Below the pieces are notes generated by a model. The model worked only from the letters and a program-made list of their open reading frames with translations. It made no database searches and was not told the origin of the DNA. From Candidatus Rubrivivax defluviihabitans (GTDB lineage Bacteria; Pseudomonadota; Gammaproteobacteria; Burkholderiales; Burkholderiaceae_C), in contig JADJMW010000005.1 in the NCBI GenBank assembly GCA_016709385.1, forward strand, positions 427,026-491,025: a stretch of 64,000 bases of DNA, in the 5' to 3' direction. Positions 9,761 through 19,590 of this stretch are shown in pieces. How positions within the stretch are numbered: the stretch's first letter is position 1; each line of letters starts with the position of its first letter. Position numbers and translations under genes: made by a program.

Positions 9761-10554
9761 TGGCCGACTTCGCCACCCTGCGGCTCGGCGTCCGTGCCTG
9801 CGGCGTGGCCCAGGTGACGATGTCGCGCCCGGCGGTCTTCAACGCCTTCGACGAGGCCATGATCGCCGAGCTCGACGCGGCCTTCGCGCTGCTGGCTGAA
9901 GACACGAGCGTGCGCGTGATCGTGCTCGCGGGTGAAGGCCGGCATTTCAGCGCCGGGGCCGACCTGCAATGGATGCAGCGCGCCAGCGCCGCCAGCCGCG
10001 ACTGGAACCTGGCCGACGCACGCCGCTTTGCGGCGATGCTGGCGCGCATCGACGCCTGCCCCAAGCCGACCGTGGCGCGTGTGCAGGGCGCGGCCTTGGG
10101 CGGCGGCGTCGGGCTGGCCTGCGCCTGCGATATCGCCATCGCCGCCGACAACGCCAGCTTCGCGGTCAGCGAGGCGCGCTTCGGCATCCTGCCGGCCGTC
10201 ATCGGCCCCTACGTCGTGAATGCCGTCGGCAAGCGCCAGGCGCGGCGGCTGGCGTTGACGGCCACGCGCATCGGGGCGGCCGAGGCGCTGGCCATCGGCC
10301 TGGTGCAGCAGGTGGCGGCGGTCGATGCGCTGGACGCCGCGGTCGACGCCACCGTGGCCGAACTGCTGACCGGCGGACCGCAGGCACAGCGCGAGATCAA
10401 GCAGCTCTTCGCCCAGCTCGCCGAGGCGCCGGTTACGCCCGAGGGGGTGGAACTCACCGCGCAGACGATCAGCCGCGTGCGCGGCAGCGACGAGGCGCGC
10501 GAGGGCTTCGCTGCCTTCCTGGCCAAGCGGCCTGCTGCCTGGATGCCCCAATGA
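9760..10554 (+). CDS. Enoyl-CoA hydratase/isomerase family protein of the box operon
   Basis: A 264-residue crotonase. GRHFSAGADLQWM forms the oxyanion region, followed by GGGVGLACACDIA and SEARFGILPAVIGPYV. The second catalytic glutamate (SEARFG) is present, but the position of the first glutamate of classic hydratases (GGG-x-E) is glycine, and the sequence resembles the methylglutaconyl-CoA hydratase branch more than typical crotonase. In the box pathway a hydratase or an isomerase must convert dehydroadipyl-CoA to 3-hydroxyadipyl-CoA, and position between boxA and the dehydrogenase suggests this gene does so. It overlaps both neighbours (1 and 4 bases). Confidence 0.85.
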   Translation: MADFATLRLGVRACGVAQVTMSRPAVFNAFDEAMIAELDAAFALLAEDTSVRVIVLAGEGRHFSAGADLQWMQRASAASRDWNLADARRFAAMLARIDACPKPTVARVQGAALGGGVGLACACDIAIAADNASFAVSEARFGILPAVIGPYVVNAVGKRQARRLALTATRIGAAEALAIGLVQQVAAVDALDAAVDATVAELLTGGPQAQREIKQLFAQLAEAPVTPEGVELTAQTISRVRGSDEAREGFAAFLAKRPAAWMPQ

Positions 10555-12080
10555 CCTCTTTGACTCTGCAAGGCGCGCCGGTGCTGGTGGTCGGCGCCGG
10601 CATCATGGGCGCCGGCATCGCGCAGGTGGCGGCTGCGGCCGGGCACCGCGTGATGCTGTTCGACACCCGCGACGGTGCGGCTGCTTCGGCGCGCGAAAGA
10701 CTGGCCGCCACGCTCGACGGCCTGGTGGCCAAGGGCAAGCTCGCGGCCGGACAGGCGCAGGCCACGCTGGCGCGCATCGAGCCGATCGCGGCGCTGCAGC
10801 AAGCCAGCGGCGCGCGCCTGGTGGTGGAAGCCATCGTCGAGGACCTGGCGGCCAAGCGCACGCTGCTGCGTCAACTGGAGGCCGTGGTCGATGCCGACGC
10901 CGTGCTGGCCACCAACACCTCGTCGATCTCGGTCACCGCGCTGGCCGCCGGGCTGGCGCAGCCGCAGCGGCTGGTGGGCATGCATTTCTTCAACCCGGTG
11001 CCGCTGATGAAGCTGGTGGAGGTGGTCTCCGGGCTGCACACCCACCCCGACGTGGCGGCGGCCATCTTCGACCTGGCCAAGGCCTGGGGCAAGGTGCCGG
11101 TGCATGCGCGCTCCACGCCGGGCTTCATCGTCAACCGCATCGCCCGCCCCTATTACGCCGAGGCGCTGGCGCTGCTGCACGAGCAGGTCGCCACGCCGCA
11201 GATGCTGGATGCCTGCCTGCGCGCGGCGGGATTCCGCATGGGGCCTTGCGAGCTGATGGACCTGATCGGCCACGATACCAATTTCGCGGTCACGAACTCG
11301 GTCTACGAGGCGAACTTCTACGACAAGCGCTACATGCCTTCGCTGGTGCAGCGCGAACTGGTCGACGGCGGCCTGCTGGGCCGAAAGACCGGCCGCGGCT
11401 TCTACCGCTACCCTGAGGGCGCGCCGGCGTTGCCGGTGGCGCTGCACGAAGCGCCGGCCACGGCGCGCGCGCTGACGGTGCACGGCGGCGACGCCGTCGC
11501 CGACTTCCTGGAACAGGCGGCCACCGCGGCGCTGGCGCCGCAGGGCTGGGGACCGCGGCGCGAAAGCGGCAGCGGCTGGACCGGTCTGGCCGTCGACGGC
11601 CTGCACCTGGTGCTGACCGACGGCCGCCCCGCCTATGCCTGGGCCGCTGCCCATGGCCAGGCCGATGTGGCCGTCTTCGACCGGCCGCTGATGCTGCCGG
11701 CGGCCCCCGGCACGGCGCTGGCCTACGCCGTGGCCGACAGCGCCAGCGAGTCGGGTCGCACACAGGCCCCCGCCTGGCTGGCGGCACTGGGCTTCACGCC
11801 GCTGGCGGTGGCCGACACACCCGGGCTCGTCGTCGCCCGCACGGTGGCGATGCTGATCAACGAAGCCGCCGACGCCGTGCGGCAAGGCGTGTGCACGCCC
11901 GAGGGCGCCGATGCCGCGATGAAGCTCGGCGTCAACTACCCCGCCGGCCCCTTCGAATGGCTGGCGCGCTGGAGCGTGCCGGGCGTGGCCGGCGTGATCG
12001 ACGCGCTCGACGCCCTCTACCGCGGCGAGCGCTACCGGCTGAGCCCGGGTCTGCGCCAGCGCGCGCGGGCCCTGCCATGA
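10551..12080 (+). CDS. paaH: 3-hydroxyadipyl-CoA dehydrogenase (PaaH/PaaC type)
   Basis: A 509-residue NAD-dependent 3-hydroxyacyl-CoA dehydrogenase. The Rossmann motif GAGIMGAGIAQ is at residues 15-25, the catalytic region MHFFNPVPLMKLVEVV at about 140, and the first C-terminal dimerisation domain follows (RPYYAEAL, LMDLIGHD). A further C-terminal copy (residues about 410-505: LINEAADAVRQG, GVNYPAGPFEWL) gives the long form typical of phenylacetate and benzoate pathways. It oxidises 3-hydroxyadipyl-CoA to 3-oxoadipyl-CoA, the step before thiolysis. It overlaps the crotonase by 4 bases and precedes the thiolase by 33 bases. Confidence 0.93.
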   Translation: MTSLTLQGAPVLVVGAGIMGAGIAQVAAAAGHRVMLFDTRDGAAASARERLAATLDGLVAKGKLAAGQAQATLARIEPIAALQQASGARLVVEAIVEDLAAKRTLLRQLEAVVDADAVLATNTSSISVTALAAGLAQPQRLVGMHFFNPVPLMKLVEVVSGLHTHPDVAAAIFDLAKAWGKVPVHARSTPGFIVNRIARPYYAEALALLHEQVATPQMLDACLRAAGFRMGPCELMDLIGHDTNFAVTNSVYEANFYDKRYMPSLVQRELVDGGLLGRKTGRGFYRYPEGAPALPVALHEAPATARALTVHGGDAVADFLEQAATAALAPQGWGPRRESGSGWTGLAVDGLHLVLTDGRPAYAWAAAHGQADVAVFDRPLMLPAAPGTALAYAVADSASESGRTQAPAWLAALGFTPLAVADTPGLVVARTVAMLINEAADAVRQGVCTPEGADAAMKLGVNYPAGPFEWLARWSVPGVAGVIDALDALYRGERYRLSPGLRQRARALP

Positions 12081-12113
12081 TGCGTTTCCCGCGTCCCTGA
12101 ATCGAACCACGCC

Positions 12114-13316
<1,203 letters not shown>

Positions 13317-13404
13317 GACCGCCAGGGCGCGCTGCGGGGCCGGGAACTGGTCCAATGACGTATCGTTCGCCTGTTGCGCCAGAACCGAGCACCGTCGAGG
13401 TTTC

Positions 13405-14142
13405 ATGTCCTTGAATCCAGCTTCCACCCGCCACGTCGAGCCGACGCCAGCATGCGTCGAACGCTCCGGCCTCACGCAGGGCGGGCTGCAGCAACTGGTG
13501 GTGCCCGACCAGGCCTATTCCGAACGACTGCTGGCCCTGGCCAACGGGCGCCGCACGGTGCGCCGCGGCGCGCCGCTGTACCGCAGCGGCGACCGCCTGT
13601 CGCAGCTGTACGTGGTGGACAGCGGCCTGTTCAAGACCTGCCTGCTGCACGAGGACGGGCGCAGCCAGGTCACGGGTTTCCACCTCAGTGGTGACTGGCT
13701 GGGTCTGGACGGCATCGTCAGCGACAGCCACCACTCCGACGCCGTGGCGCTGGAGGACGCGCAGGTCTGCACCATCGACTACAACGAGCTCGAGGCGCTG
13801 CTGCACGAATTTCCCGACCTGCGGCGCCAGTTCCAGCGCATCCTCAGCCGCGAGATCGTGCGCAGCACCGAGATGATGCAATTGCTGGGCGGCATGTGCG
13901 CCGAAAAGCGCGTCGCCACCTTCCTGCTCGACCTGACACAGCGCCTGCGCGAGCGCGGCGGGCCCGAGACTTCGCTGGTGCTGCCCATGACACGCGAGGA
14001 AATCGGCAGCTGCCTCGGCCTGAAGCTCGAGACCGTGAGCCGCATGTTCTCCAAACTGCGCAAGGCCGGCGTGCTCGACGTCACGCAGCGGCACGTGCAA
14101 CTGGTCGACGTGGCCGCGCTGCAGCAGATCGCGCACGGTTGA
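13405..14142 (+). CDS. Crp/Fnr family regulator without the Fnr iron-sulfur cysteines
   Basis: A 245-residue regulator. Residues about 45-150 form a cyclic-nucleotide-binding beta-roll and about 180-235 a winged helix. The recognition helix GLKLETVSRMFSKL carries E-x2-S-R, the residues by which Fnr reads TTGAT half-sites. Only one cysteine (TPACVER) lies in the N-terminal region, so the [4Fe-4S] ligand cluster of oxygen-sensing Fnr is absent. Start at MSLNPASTRHV. It follows the thiolase by 88 bases in the same direction and could belong to the box operon or have its own promoter. What signal it senses cannot be told. Confidence 0.88.
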   Translation: MSLNPASTRHVEPTPACVERSGLTQGGLQQLVVPDQAYSERLLALANGRRTVRRGAPLYRSGDRLSQLYVVDSGLFKTCLLHEDGRSQVTGFHLSGDWLGLDGIVSDSHHSDAVALEDAQVCTIDYNELEALLHEFPDLRRQFQRILSREIVRSTEMMQLLGGMCAEKRVATFLLDLTQRLRERGGPETSLVLPMTREEIGSCLGLKLETVSRMFSKLRKAGVLDVTQRHVQLVDVAALQQIAHG

Positions 14143-14182
14143 TGCGCCGGCCCCGGCCGGTGCGTGCCCGCGCCCGGGTTCG

Positions 14183-14542
14183 TCAACCGCCAGCGCGCTT
14201 GACGGTGTATCCCTCCCGGGTCAGCCACTCGATCACGCGCTCGCGGTGGTTGCCCTGCACTTCGAGCACACCGTCCTTGACGGTGCCACCCGACCCGCAG
14301 GCCGTGCGCAGGCGCTTGCCCAGTGCCGCCAGCGCCGCGGCATCGCCCACGAAACCACGCACGACGGTCACGGTCTTGCCGCCTCGGCCCTGGGTTTCGC
14401 GGCTGACGCGCACGATACCGTCGCCGCGGGGCGCTGCCGACTGGACCGCACAGGCGCAGGCCGCAAGCGGCTGGCGACAGGCCGGGCACATGCGCCCGCC
14501 TTCGGTGGAATAGACCAGTCCGCCCGGGTTGGTCTTGCGCAT
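14183..14542 (-). CDS. SUI1/YciH family translation initiation factor homologue
   Basis: A 119-residue protein. The C-terminal two thirds is a SUI1 domain (RETQGRGGKTVTVVRGF, GTVKDGVLEVQGNHRERV), the eIF1-like fold that in bacteria (YciH) influences start-site fidelity and 30S binding. Between residues 17 and 31 there is a CPACRQPLAACAC stretch with four cysteines that could form a zinc knuckle, as in other bacterial homologues. The start MRKTNPGGLVYS matches the usual family N-terminus; the frame is open further upstream but without similarity. Convergent with the Fnr-like gene. Confidence 0.9.
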   Translation of the reverse strand: MRKTNPGGLVYSTEGGRMCPACRQPLAACACAVQSAAPRGDGIVRVSRETQGRGGKTVTVVRGFVGDAAALAALGKRLRTACGSGGTVKDGVLEVQGNHRERVIEWLTREGYTVKRAGG

Positions 14543-14644
14543 GCGGTGAACTCCAGGTGTGGCTCGAATGATGTCGGGCCACCATTTTCGGGCCTGGCGC
14601 TTCGGTCCAGAATCGAACCCTGAACTTGCTCGGGGCCACCTGCC

Positions 14645-15454
14645 ATGCCTGCCGCACCACCTCCCGCGCTCCTGACCGCCCTCATCACCGGCGCCTCGTC
14701 GGGCATCGGCGAGGCGCTGGCGCAATGCTTTGCGCACGACGGCCATCGCCTGGTGCTGGTGGCGCGCAGTGCGGACAAGCTGCAGGCCCTGGCCGATGCG
14801 CTGCACGCCGCCCACCGCACGCGGGTCGACGTGCTGCCGGCCGACCTGGCGCAGCCGGGTGCCGCCGCCGACCTGGCCGCAGCGCTGCAACGGCGGCGCC
14901 GCAGCATCGACGTGCTCGTGAACAACGCCGGCGTGCTGGAACAGGGCGCCTTCACGGCCATCGCCGCCGAGCGGCACCAGGAAATCATCGCGCTGAACGT
15001 GGCCGGGTTGACGGCCATGCTGTCCGCCTTCCTGCCCGGCATGGTGAGGCGGGGCCGCGGACGGGTGCTCAACGTGGCCTCCATCGCCGCCTTCCAGCCG
15101 GTGCCCACGCTGGCCAGCTACGCCGCGACCAAGGCCTACGTGCTATCGCTGACCGAGGCGCTGGCCGAGGAACTGCGTGGCAGCGGCGTCAGCATCGGCG
15201 CGCTGTGCCCCGGCTTCACCGCCACCGCCATGCTCGACCGTGCCGCGGCGCGCAACGGACGCCTGGGGCAGTTGCCGGACCTGGTGGTCGGCCGCGTCGA
15301 AGATGTGGCGGCGAGGGCCTACCGCGCCTGCTTCAACGACGAGGTCGTCACGGTTCCGGGCGTACTGAACCAGACCGCGGCCCTGGCCTCCCGCACCGCG
15401 CCGAAGTGGCTGCTGCGGCGCCTCACCGGGGTACTGGGTCGCAGGGTGCTCTGA
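14645..15454 (+). CDS. Short-chain dehydrogenase/reductase
   Basis: A 269-residue classical SDR. The NAD(P)-binding TGASSGIGEAL is at residues 15-25, NNAGVLEQG at about 96, the catalytic serine in NVASIAAF and the YAATK pair (Tyr and Lys of the active site) at about 160. The arginine after the first beta strand (VARSADK) favours NADPH. Substrate unknown. It is divergent from SUI1 and convergent with the exported protein gene; no operon partner, so context does not suggest a pathway. Confidence 0.88.
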   Translation: MPAAPPPALLTALITGASSGIGEALAQCFAHDGHRLVLVARSADKLQALADALHAAHRTRVDVLPADLAQPGAAADLAAALQRRRRSIDVLVNNAGVLEQGAFTAIAAERHQEIIALNVAGLTAMLSAFLPGMVRRGRGRVLNVASIAAFQPVPTLASYAATKAYVLSLTEALAEELRGSGVSIGALCPGFTATAMLDRAAARNGRLGQLPDLVVGRVEDVAARAYRACFNDEVVTVPGVLNQTAALASRTAPKWLLRRLTGVLGRRVL

Positions 15455-15483
15455 GGACCACGGCCCCCCGGGCCGATGCCGCG

Positions 15484-16428
15484 TCAGGGCCGGCCAGCGG
15501 CGCGGTCCAGCGTCTGTTGCCGGCGCAGTTGCTCGGCGCGTTCACGGCGCTTGATCGCCAGGTAGTCGTCGCGGTCCAGTTCGTGCAACTGCCGCGGCCA
15601 GCGCTCGGTGAGCTCGAACCAGCGCGCCAGGCCTTGTTCGAACGGCTGCTCCGACGTCGCACCCCGGCGCTCGACTTCCAGATCGGCCTGCACGGCCAAG
15701 AGGTAGCGCACCGCATTGCGTTCGACGACGCCGCGCTGACCGCCCACGAACAGCGGGTGGCCGTCGCTGCCGGTGCCGAGCACGGTGAACCCGACCTTGT
15801 CGCGCCCCAGGGTGGCCAGGTAGGTGTCGACCGCCAGGCGGCTGAGGGCCGACGACCGGTAGGCGTAGCGGAAGTGCACGAAGCTGCCCTGCTCCACCGG
15901 CAGGGCCGCCAGCGTGATGCGGTAGTCGCCGGTGCCCATCGGTCCGTCCGCTGCCGTCAGTTCCACCTGCAGATGGTCGGCGCGCGCCGCGACCAGGGTC
16001 CAGCGCAGGCGCAGCGGAGAGGCATCGCTCATGGGTTCATAGAGCTTGCGCCCGCTGTACAGGGTGAGCCGGTCGCCGTCTGCAGCCGATTCGTGCAAGC
16101 AGCCCTTCACGTTCAGGTGCAACAGCAGCACGTCGCACCAGGCCCGCGGCTGCCGCAGCCGCGCCAGCAGGTCGGCAAAGGGCGGCGACAGCAGCGCATG
16201 CGCCTCGCCCTGCACCTGCCCGCGCTCGTCGTGCGACTGCACCAGCAGCGGCAGACCCAACGGGCTGGCCGCCAGCGCCGCCTGCAGCGCCTGGTGGCGG
16301 CCGGCCAGCGCCTCGGCCGCTGCATCGCGGGCCAGCGCTGTGCCGGTCAGCAGCAGCAGGCCCAGGCCGACCAGCGCACGGAACGCGGCAGACCAGCCCG
16401 TCCGCTGCAGCACCCGCCCGGACTTCAT
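15484..16428 (-). CDS. Exported protein of unknown function
   Basis: A 314-residue protein with a Sec signal peptide (hydrophobic AFRALVGLGLLLLTG followed by TALA-R, cleavage near residue 34). The mature part alternates polar and hydrophobic residues in a way that suggests mostly beta structure (YSGRKLYEPM, LRWTLVAARADHLQVELTA, VHFRYAYRSSALSRLA), contains two cysteines (AWCDVLL and KGCLHE) about twenty residues apart that could pair, and ends in a charged helix rich in Arg. I do not recognise the family. The start MKSGRVLQ lies 11 bases after the lipB stop, so it is probably cotranscribed with lipB. Confidence 0.75.
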   Translation of the reverse strand: MKSGRVLQRTGWSAAFRALVGLGLLLLTGTALARDAAAEALAGRHQALQAALAASPLGLPLLVQSHDERGQVQGEAHALLSPPFADLLARLRQPRAWCDVLLLHLNVKGCLHESAADGDRLTLYSGRKLYEPMSDASPLRLRWTLVAARADHLQVELTAADGPMGTGDYRITLAALPVEQGSFVHFRYAYRSSALSRLAVDTYLATLGRDKVGFTVLGTGSDGHPLFVGGQRGVVERNAVRYLLAVQADLEVERRGATSEQPFEQGLARWFELTERWPRQLHELDRDDYLAIKRRERAEQLRRQQTLDRAAGRP

Positions 16429-16439
16429 GCCGCCGCCGC

Positions 16440-17099
16440 TCAGCCCAGGCGCCGCTCCAGCGCGGCCGCCAGTCGTGCGGCGCTGTCCTCGACCTCGGCC
16501 GCCACGCCCAGGCTGCGCAAGTCCACCGTCTGCAGACCGGTGTAGCCGCAGGGGTCGATGCGCGTGAAGGGCTCCAGGTCCATGGCCACGTTCACTGCCA
16601 CGCCGTGGTAGCTGCAGTGGCGGCTGACCTTGATGCCCAGTGCCGCGATCTTGCCCAGTCCGCTGAAGGGGTCGGCCGCGTCGGGCGCCAGCCGCGCATG
16701 GCCGCAAGGGTCGGCCAGCCGCACATAGATGCCCGGGGCGCCACGCACGCGGTGGCCGGTGACGCCGTACCAGGCCAGCACATCGATCACCGCTTCCTCG
16801 ATGCGAAAGACATATTCCTTGACGTAGATGCCCAGCCGCCGCAGGTCCAGCAGCGGGTAGGCCACCACCTGCCCCGGGCCGTGGTAGGTGACCTGGCCGC
16901 CGCGGTCGGTGCGCACGACCGGAATGCCGCCCGCGGCCAGCACATGCACGTCGCGCCCGGCCACGCCCTGCGTGAAGACGGGGTCGTGCTCGACGAGCCA
17001 GAGTTCGTCTTCGCTGTCGGGTCCGCGTGCGGCAGTCAAGGCACGCATCGCGGCCTCGACTTCGGCGTAGGGCCGGCGGCCCAGGTTCATGATGCGCAT
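16440..17099 (-). CDS. lipB: Octanoyltransferase (LipB)
   Basis: A 219-residue enzyme that transfers octanoyl from acyl carrier protein to lipoyl domains, the step before LipA. Family motifs are clear: WLVEHDPVFTQG, RGGQVTYHGPGQ, the lysine of LGKIAALGIK and the acyl-accepting cysteine in HCSYHGVAVNV. Two ATGs three codons apart (17099 and 17090) are possible starts; I give the longer. It heads a probable two-gene unit with the exported protein and is divergent from the ParA-like gene across 136 bases. Confidence 0.95.
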   Translation of the reverse strand: MRIMNLGRRPYAEVEAAMRALTAARGPDSEDELWLVEHDPVFTQGVAGRDVHVLAAGGIPVVRTDRGGQVTYHGPGQVVAYPLLDLRRLGIYVKEYVFRIEEAVIDVLAWYGVTGHRVRGAPGIYVRLADPCGHARLAPDAADPFSGLGKIAALGIKVSRHCSYHGVAVNVAMDLEPFTRIDPCGYTGLQTVDLRSLGVAAEVEDSAARLAAALERRLG

Positions 17100-17235
17100 G
17101 CTGCACAAGAGTCTAGCCTTCGCACGGCGCAGCGGCCCGCGCCCTCCCCCCTTCGTGACGGGCTTCGCGCCTGCCCTCGCTGCGTTGCACAATGAGCGCA
17201 TCCTCAAGTCTGCAGCCCCCTGCCCCCGCACCGCC

Positions 17236-17961
17236 ATGGAAGTTCCCACCCTGGAAAACAAGCCGCTGTCCAAGATCCACCTCATCGGGGGTGAAAAGGG
17301 CGGTGTCGGCAAGTCGATGGTGTCGCGCCTGCTGGCGCAGTATTTCATCGACCACCAGCTGCCCTTCATCGGCTTCGATACCGACCGCTCGCACGGTTCG
17401 CTGCTGCGCTTCTATGCCGACTATGCGTCGCCGGCGCTGGTGGACAGCTACGAGGCGCTGGACCGCATCATCGAGGCCGCGGTCGAACAGCCCGGCAGCC
17501 GCGTGCTGGTCGACCTGGCGGCGCAGACCCACGAGCCGCTGGTGAAGTGGATGGACGAGTCCGGCGTGCTCGACATGGCCGACCTTTCCGGCATCACGCT
17601 CAACTACTGGCACGTGATGGACTCGGGCCGCGATTCGGTCGACCTGCTGGCCCGGCTGCTCGACCGCTTCGGCCAGCGGCTGCACTACGTGCTGGTGCGC
17701 AACCAGTTGCGCGGCGACGACTTCGGCCAGCTCGAACGCTCGGGCCAGCTCGAGCGCGCGCTCGGCCTGGGCGCGCGCACGGTCGACGTGCGGCGCCTGC
17801 ACGACGCCGTGGTGCAGAAGATCGACGCCCGCAATGCCAGCTTCTGGCTGGCCAAGAACGGCTCGGCGATCGACGGCCCGGGTCTGGGCCTGATGGAGCG
17901 CCAGCGGCTGAAGATGTGGATGAACCATGCCTACGCCGAGATCACCCGGATGGGCGCCTAG
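17236..17961 (+). CDS. ParA/MinD-superfamily ATPase, orphan
   Basis: A 241-residue P-loop protein. The deviant Walker A GEKGGVGKS (residues about 20-28) with the signature lysine of the MinD/ParA group, GFDTDRSHGSLLRF as switch I region and VLVDLAAQTHE as Walker B place it in the SIMIBI class. No ParB-like or cargo gene is adjacent, so it is not an ordinary partition operon. Related stand-alone proteins occur in other betaproteobacteria, but I cannot name a partner. Start chosen at MEVPTLENKP, where similarity to the superfamily begins. The next gene follows after 90 bases in the same direction. Confidence 0.8.
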   Translation: MEVPTLENKPLSKIHLIGGEKGGVGKSMVSRLLAQYFIDHQLPFIGFDTDRSHGSLLRFYADYASPALVDSYEALDRIIEAAVEQPGSRVLVDLAAQTHEPLVKWMDESGVLDMADLSGITLNYWHVMDSGRDSVDLLARLLDRFGQRLHYVLVRNQLRGDDFGQLERSGQLERALGLGARTVDVRRLHDAVVQKIDARNASFWLAKNGSAIDGPGLGLMERQRLKMWMNHAYAEITRMGA

Positions 17962-18051
17962 GGTGACGGCCATGGACACCGGCCGTCAGAACCACCGCTT
18001 CACCCGCGGGACCCGCACCCCGGGCCGGGCCCGCCGTGCAGGGGCACGGCC

Positions 18052-19506
18052 TTGAGTGAGAAGGCCGCCCAGATCGAACCGCCATCGGCACATCCGCTGG
18101 CACGGCTGTTCGACCCCGGCACGGTGCGCGCACGCTGCGCGGCTATCGAGCGTGCGGTGGCCAACAACGTCAGCTCGCACTTCACGCTCGACAAGAGCCA
18201 CCTGCCCGCCGCCGCCGACCGGGTGGCGGCGCTGACGCTGCGGCGCTATCCCGACCTGCACATTCCGCACCCCAGCCGCTGGCGCCACTTCGAGGCCGGC
18301 GGCGTGGACCGCAAGGCCGAGCTCGACGCCCTGCTGGCCGGCCGCAGCGTGGCCGAGATCGCCCGCGCGCGCTTCGACCTCACGGTGCTCAGCGTGCTGT
18401 TGGACGCCGGTGCCGGCAGCCGCTGGTCCTACACCGAACGGCAGGCCATCGACGCCGCCGCACTGCCGGTGCAGCGGCATGCCAGCGACGAGCTGCTGGC
18501 CCTGCTGGACCAGGCGGCCAAGGGCCCGGTGGTGCCTGCCACCGCCGACGGCGACACCGGCCCGACAGCCGCCAAGCAACCCACCGTTGCCGAAGCGTCG
18601 CCGGGCGCCGCCGCAGCGGTGGGCGGTACCCCCGCAGCCTTGGCGCGTTCCGAAGGCCTGGGCGTGGCCAGCCTGCGCGCCTTCATGGCCGGCGTCTTCT
18701 CGGCGTCGCAGAGCGACCCCTTGCGCGCCGACGCCGCGACGCTGAAGCTCGTCGACCCGGCCGTGCTGCGCGGCGTGTTCCAGGTCACGCCGGCCAACCC
18801 GCTGGTGGGGCTGGAAGGGCGCGCCGGCCTCGTCAGCCGCCTGGGCGACGTGCTGGCGGCCGACGCCGCCGGGCACGGTGGCGAAGCCCGGCCCGGCCGG
18901 CTGTACGACCTGCTCACGGCCGGCGGCACGCGCACGCAGCTCAGCGCCACCGAGCTGCTGGGCGCGGTGCTGCGCCTGCTCTCGCCCATCTTCACCAGCG
19001 GCAGCCGCGTGCAGGGGCTGCCGGCCGGCGACGTGTGGCCGCACCGCTGGGCGGGTGCGGCCACCGGCAGCGGCAACGACCCCACCACCGGCGGCTGGGT
19101 GCCCTTCCACAAGCTCGGCCAATGGCTCGCCTATTCGCTGCTCGAGCCGCTGCAATGGGCCGGCGTGCAGGTCAGCGGGCTGGACGCCCTCACCGGCCTG
19201 GCAGAGTACCGCAACGGCGGCCTGTTCATCGACTGCGGCGTGATCGTGCCGCGCGATCCGCGCGACCTGGCGCGCACCTGGAAGGCGGGCGACGAGTTCA
19301 TCGTCGAGTGGCGTGCGCTCACGGTCACCCTGCTCGACGAACTGGCCACGCTCGTGCGCCAGCGCCTGGGCAAGACCGCCGAGGAATTGCCGCTGGCCTG
19401 CATCCTGGAGGGCGGCACCTGGGCCGCCGGGCGCGAACTGGCGGCCGAACTGCGCGGCGACGGTGCGCCGCCACTGCGCATCGACAGCGACGGCACGGTG
19501 TTCTGA
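18052..19506 (+). CDS. DUF1688 (URC4/Urg3-like) protein
   Basis: A 484-residue cytoplasmic protein that I assign to the DUF1688 family from segments such as SRWRHFEAGGVDRKAELD, VLLDAGAGSRWSYTE and LPAGDVWPHRWAG. Fungal members (URC4, urg3) belong to a reductive-independent uracil catabolic route; the reaction of the protein is not established to my knowledge. The usual bacterial companions (a GTP cyclohydrolase II-like protein and uracil phosphoribosyltransferase) are not next to it here. The start is TTG with AGGGG about nine bases upstream. An alanine-rich low-complexity linker spans residues about 160-205. Confidence 0.75.
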   Translation: MSEKAAQIEPPSAHPLARLFDPGTVRARCAAIERAVANNVSSHFTLDKSHLPAAADRVAALTLRRYPDLHIPHPSRWRHFEAGGVDRKAELDALLAGRSVAEIARARFDLTVLSVLLDAGAGSRWSYTERQAIDAAALPVQRHASDELLALLDQAAKGPVVPATADGDTGPTAAKQPTVAEASPGAAAAVGGTPAALARSEGLGVASLRAFMAGVFSASQSDPLRADAATLKLVDPAVLRGVFQVTPANPLVGLEGRAGLVSRLGDVLAADAAGHGGEARPGRLYDLLTAGGTRTQLSATELLGAVLRLLSPIFTSGSRVQGLPAGDVWPHRWAGAATGSGNDPTTGGWVPFHKLGQWLAYSLLEPLQWAGVQVSGLDALTGLAEYRNGGLFIDCGVIVPRDPRDLARTWKAGDEFIVEWRALTVTLLDELATLVRQRLGKTAEELPLACILEGGTWAAGRELAAELRGDGAPPLRIDSDGTVF

Positions 19507-19532
19507 ACGACGACGCTGCCACCCACCGCTGG

Positions 19533-19580
19533 AACTCCAACTCCAACGCCGACGCCGACGCCTACGTCAACGCCAACGCC
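19533..19580. repeat. Eight imperfect hexanucleotide repeats upstream of the MCE operon
   Basis: Units AACTCC, AACTCC, AACGCC, GACGCC, GACGCC, TACGTC, AACGCC, AACGCC follow each other without gaps in the 84-base spacer between the DUF1688 stop and the ATG of the permease gene. The unit number could change by slippage and alter spacing to an upstream promoter, but this is only a possibility. Confidence 0.6.
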
Positions 19581-19590
19581 ACGGCCGGAG

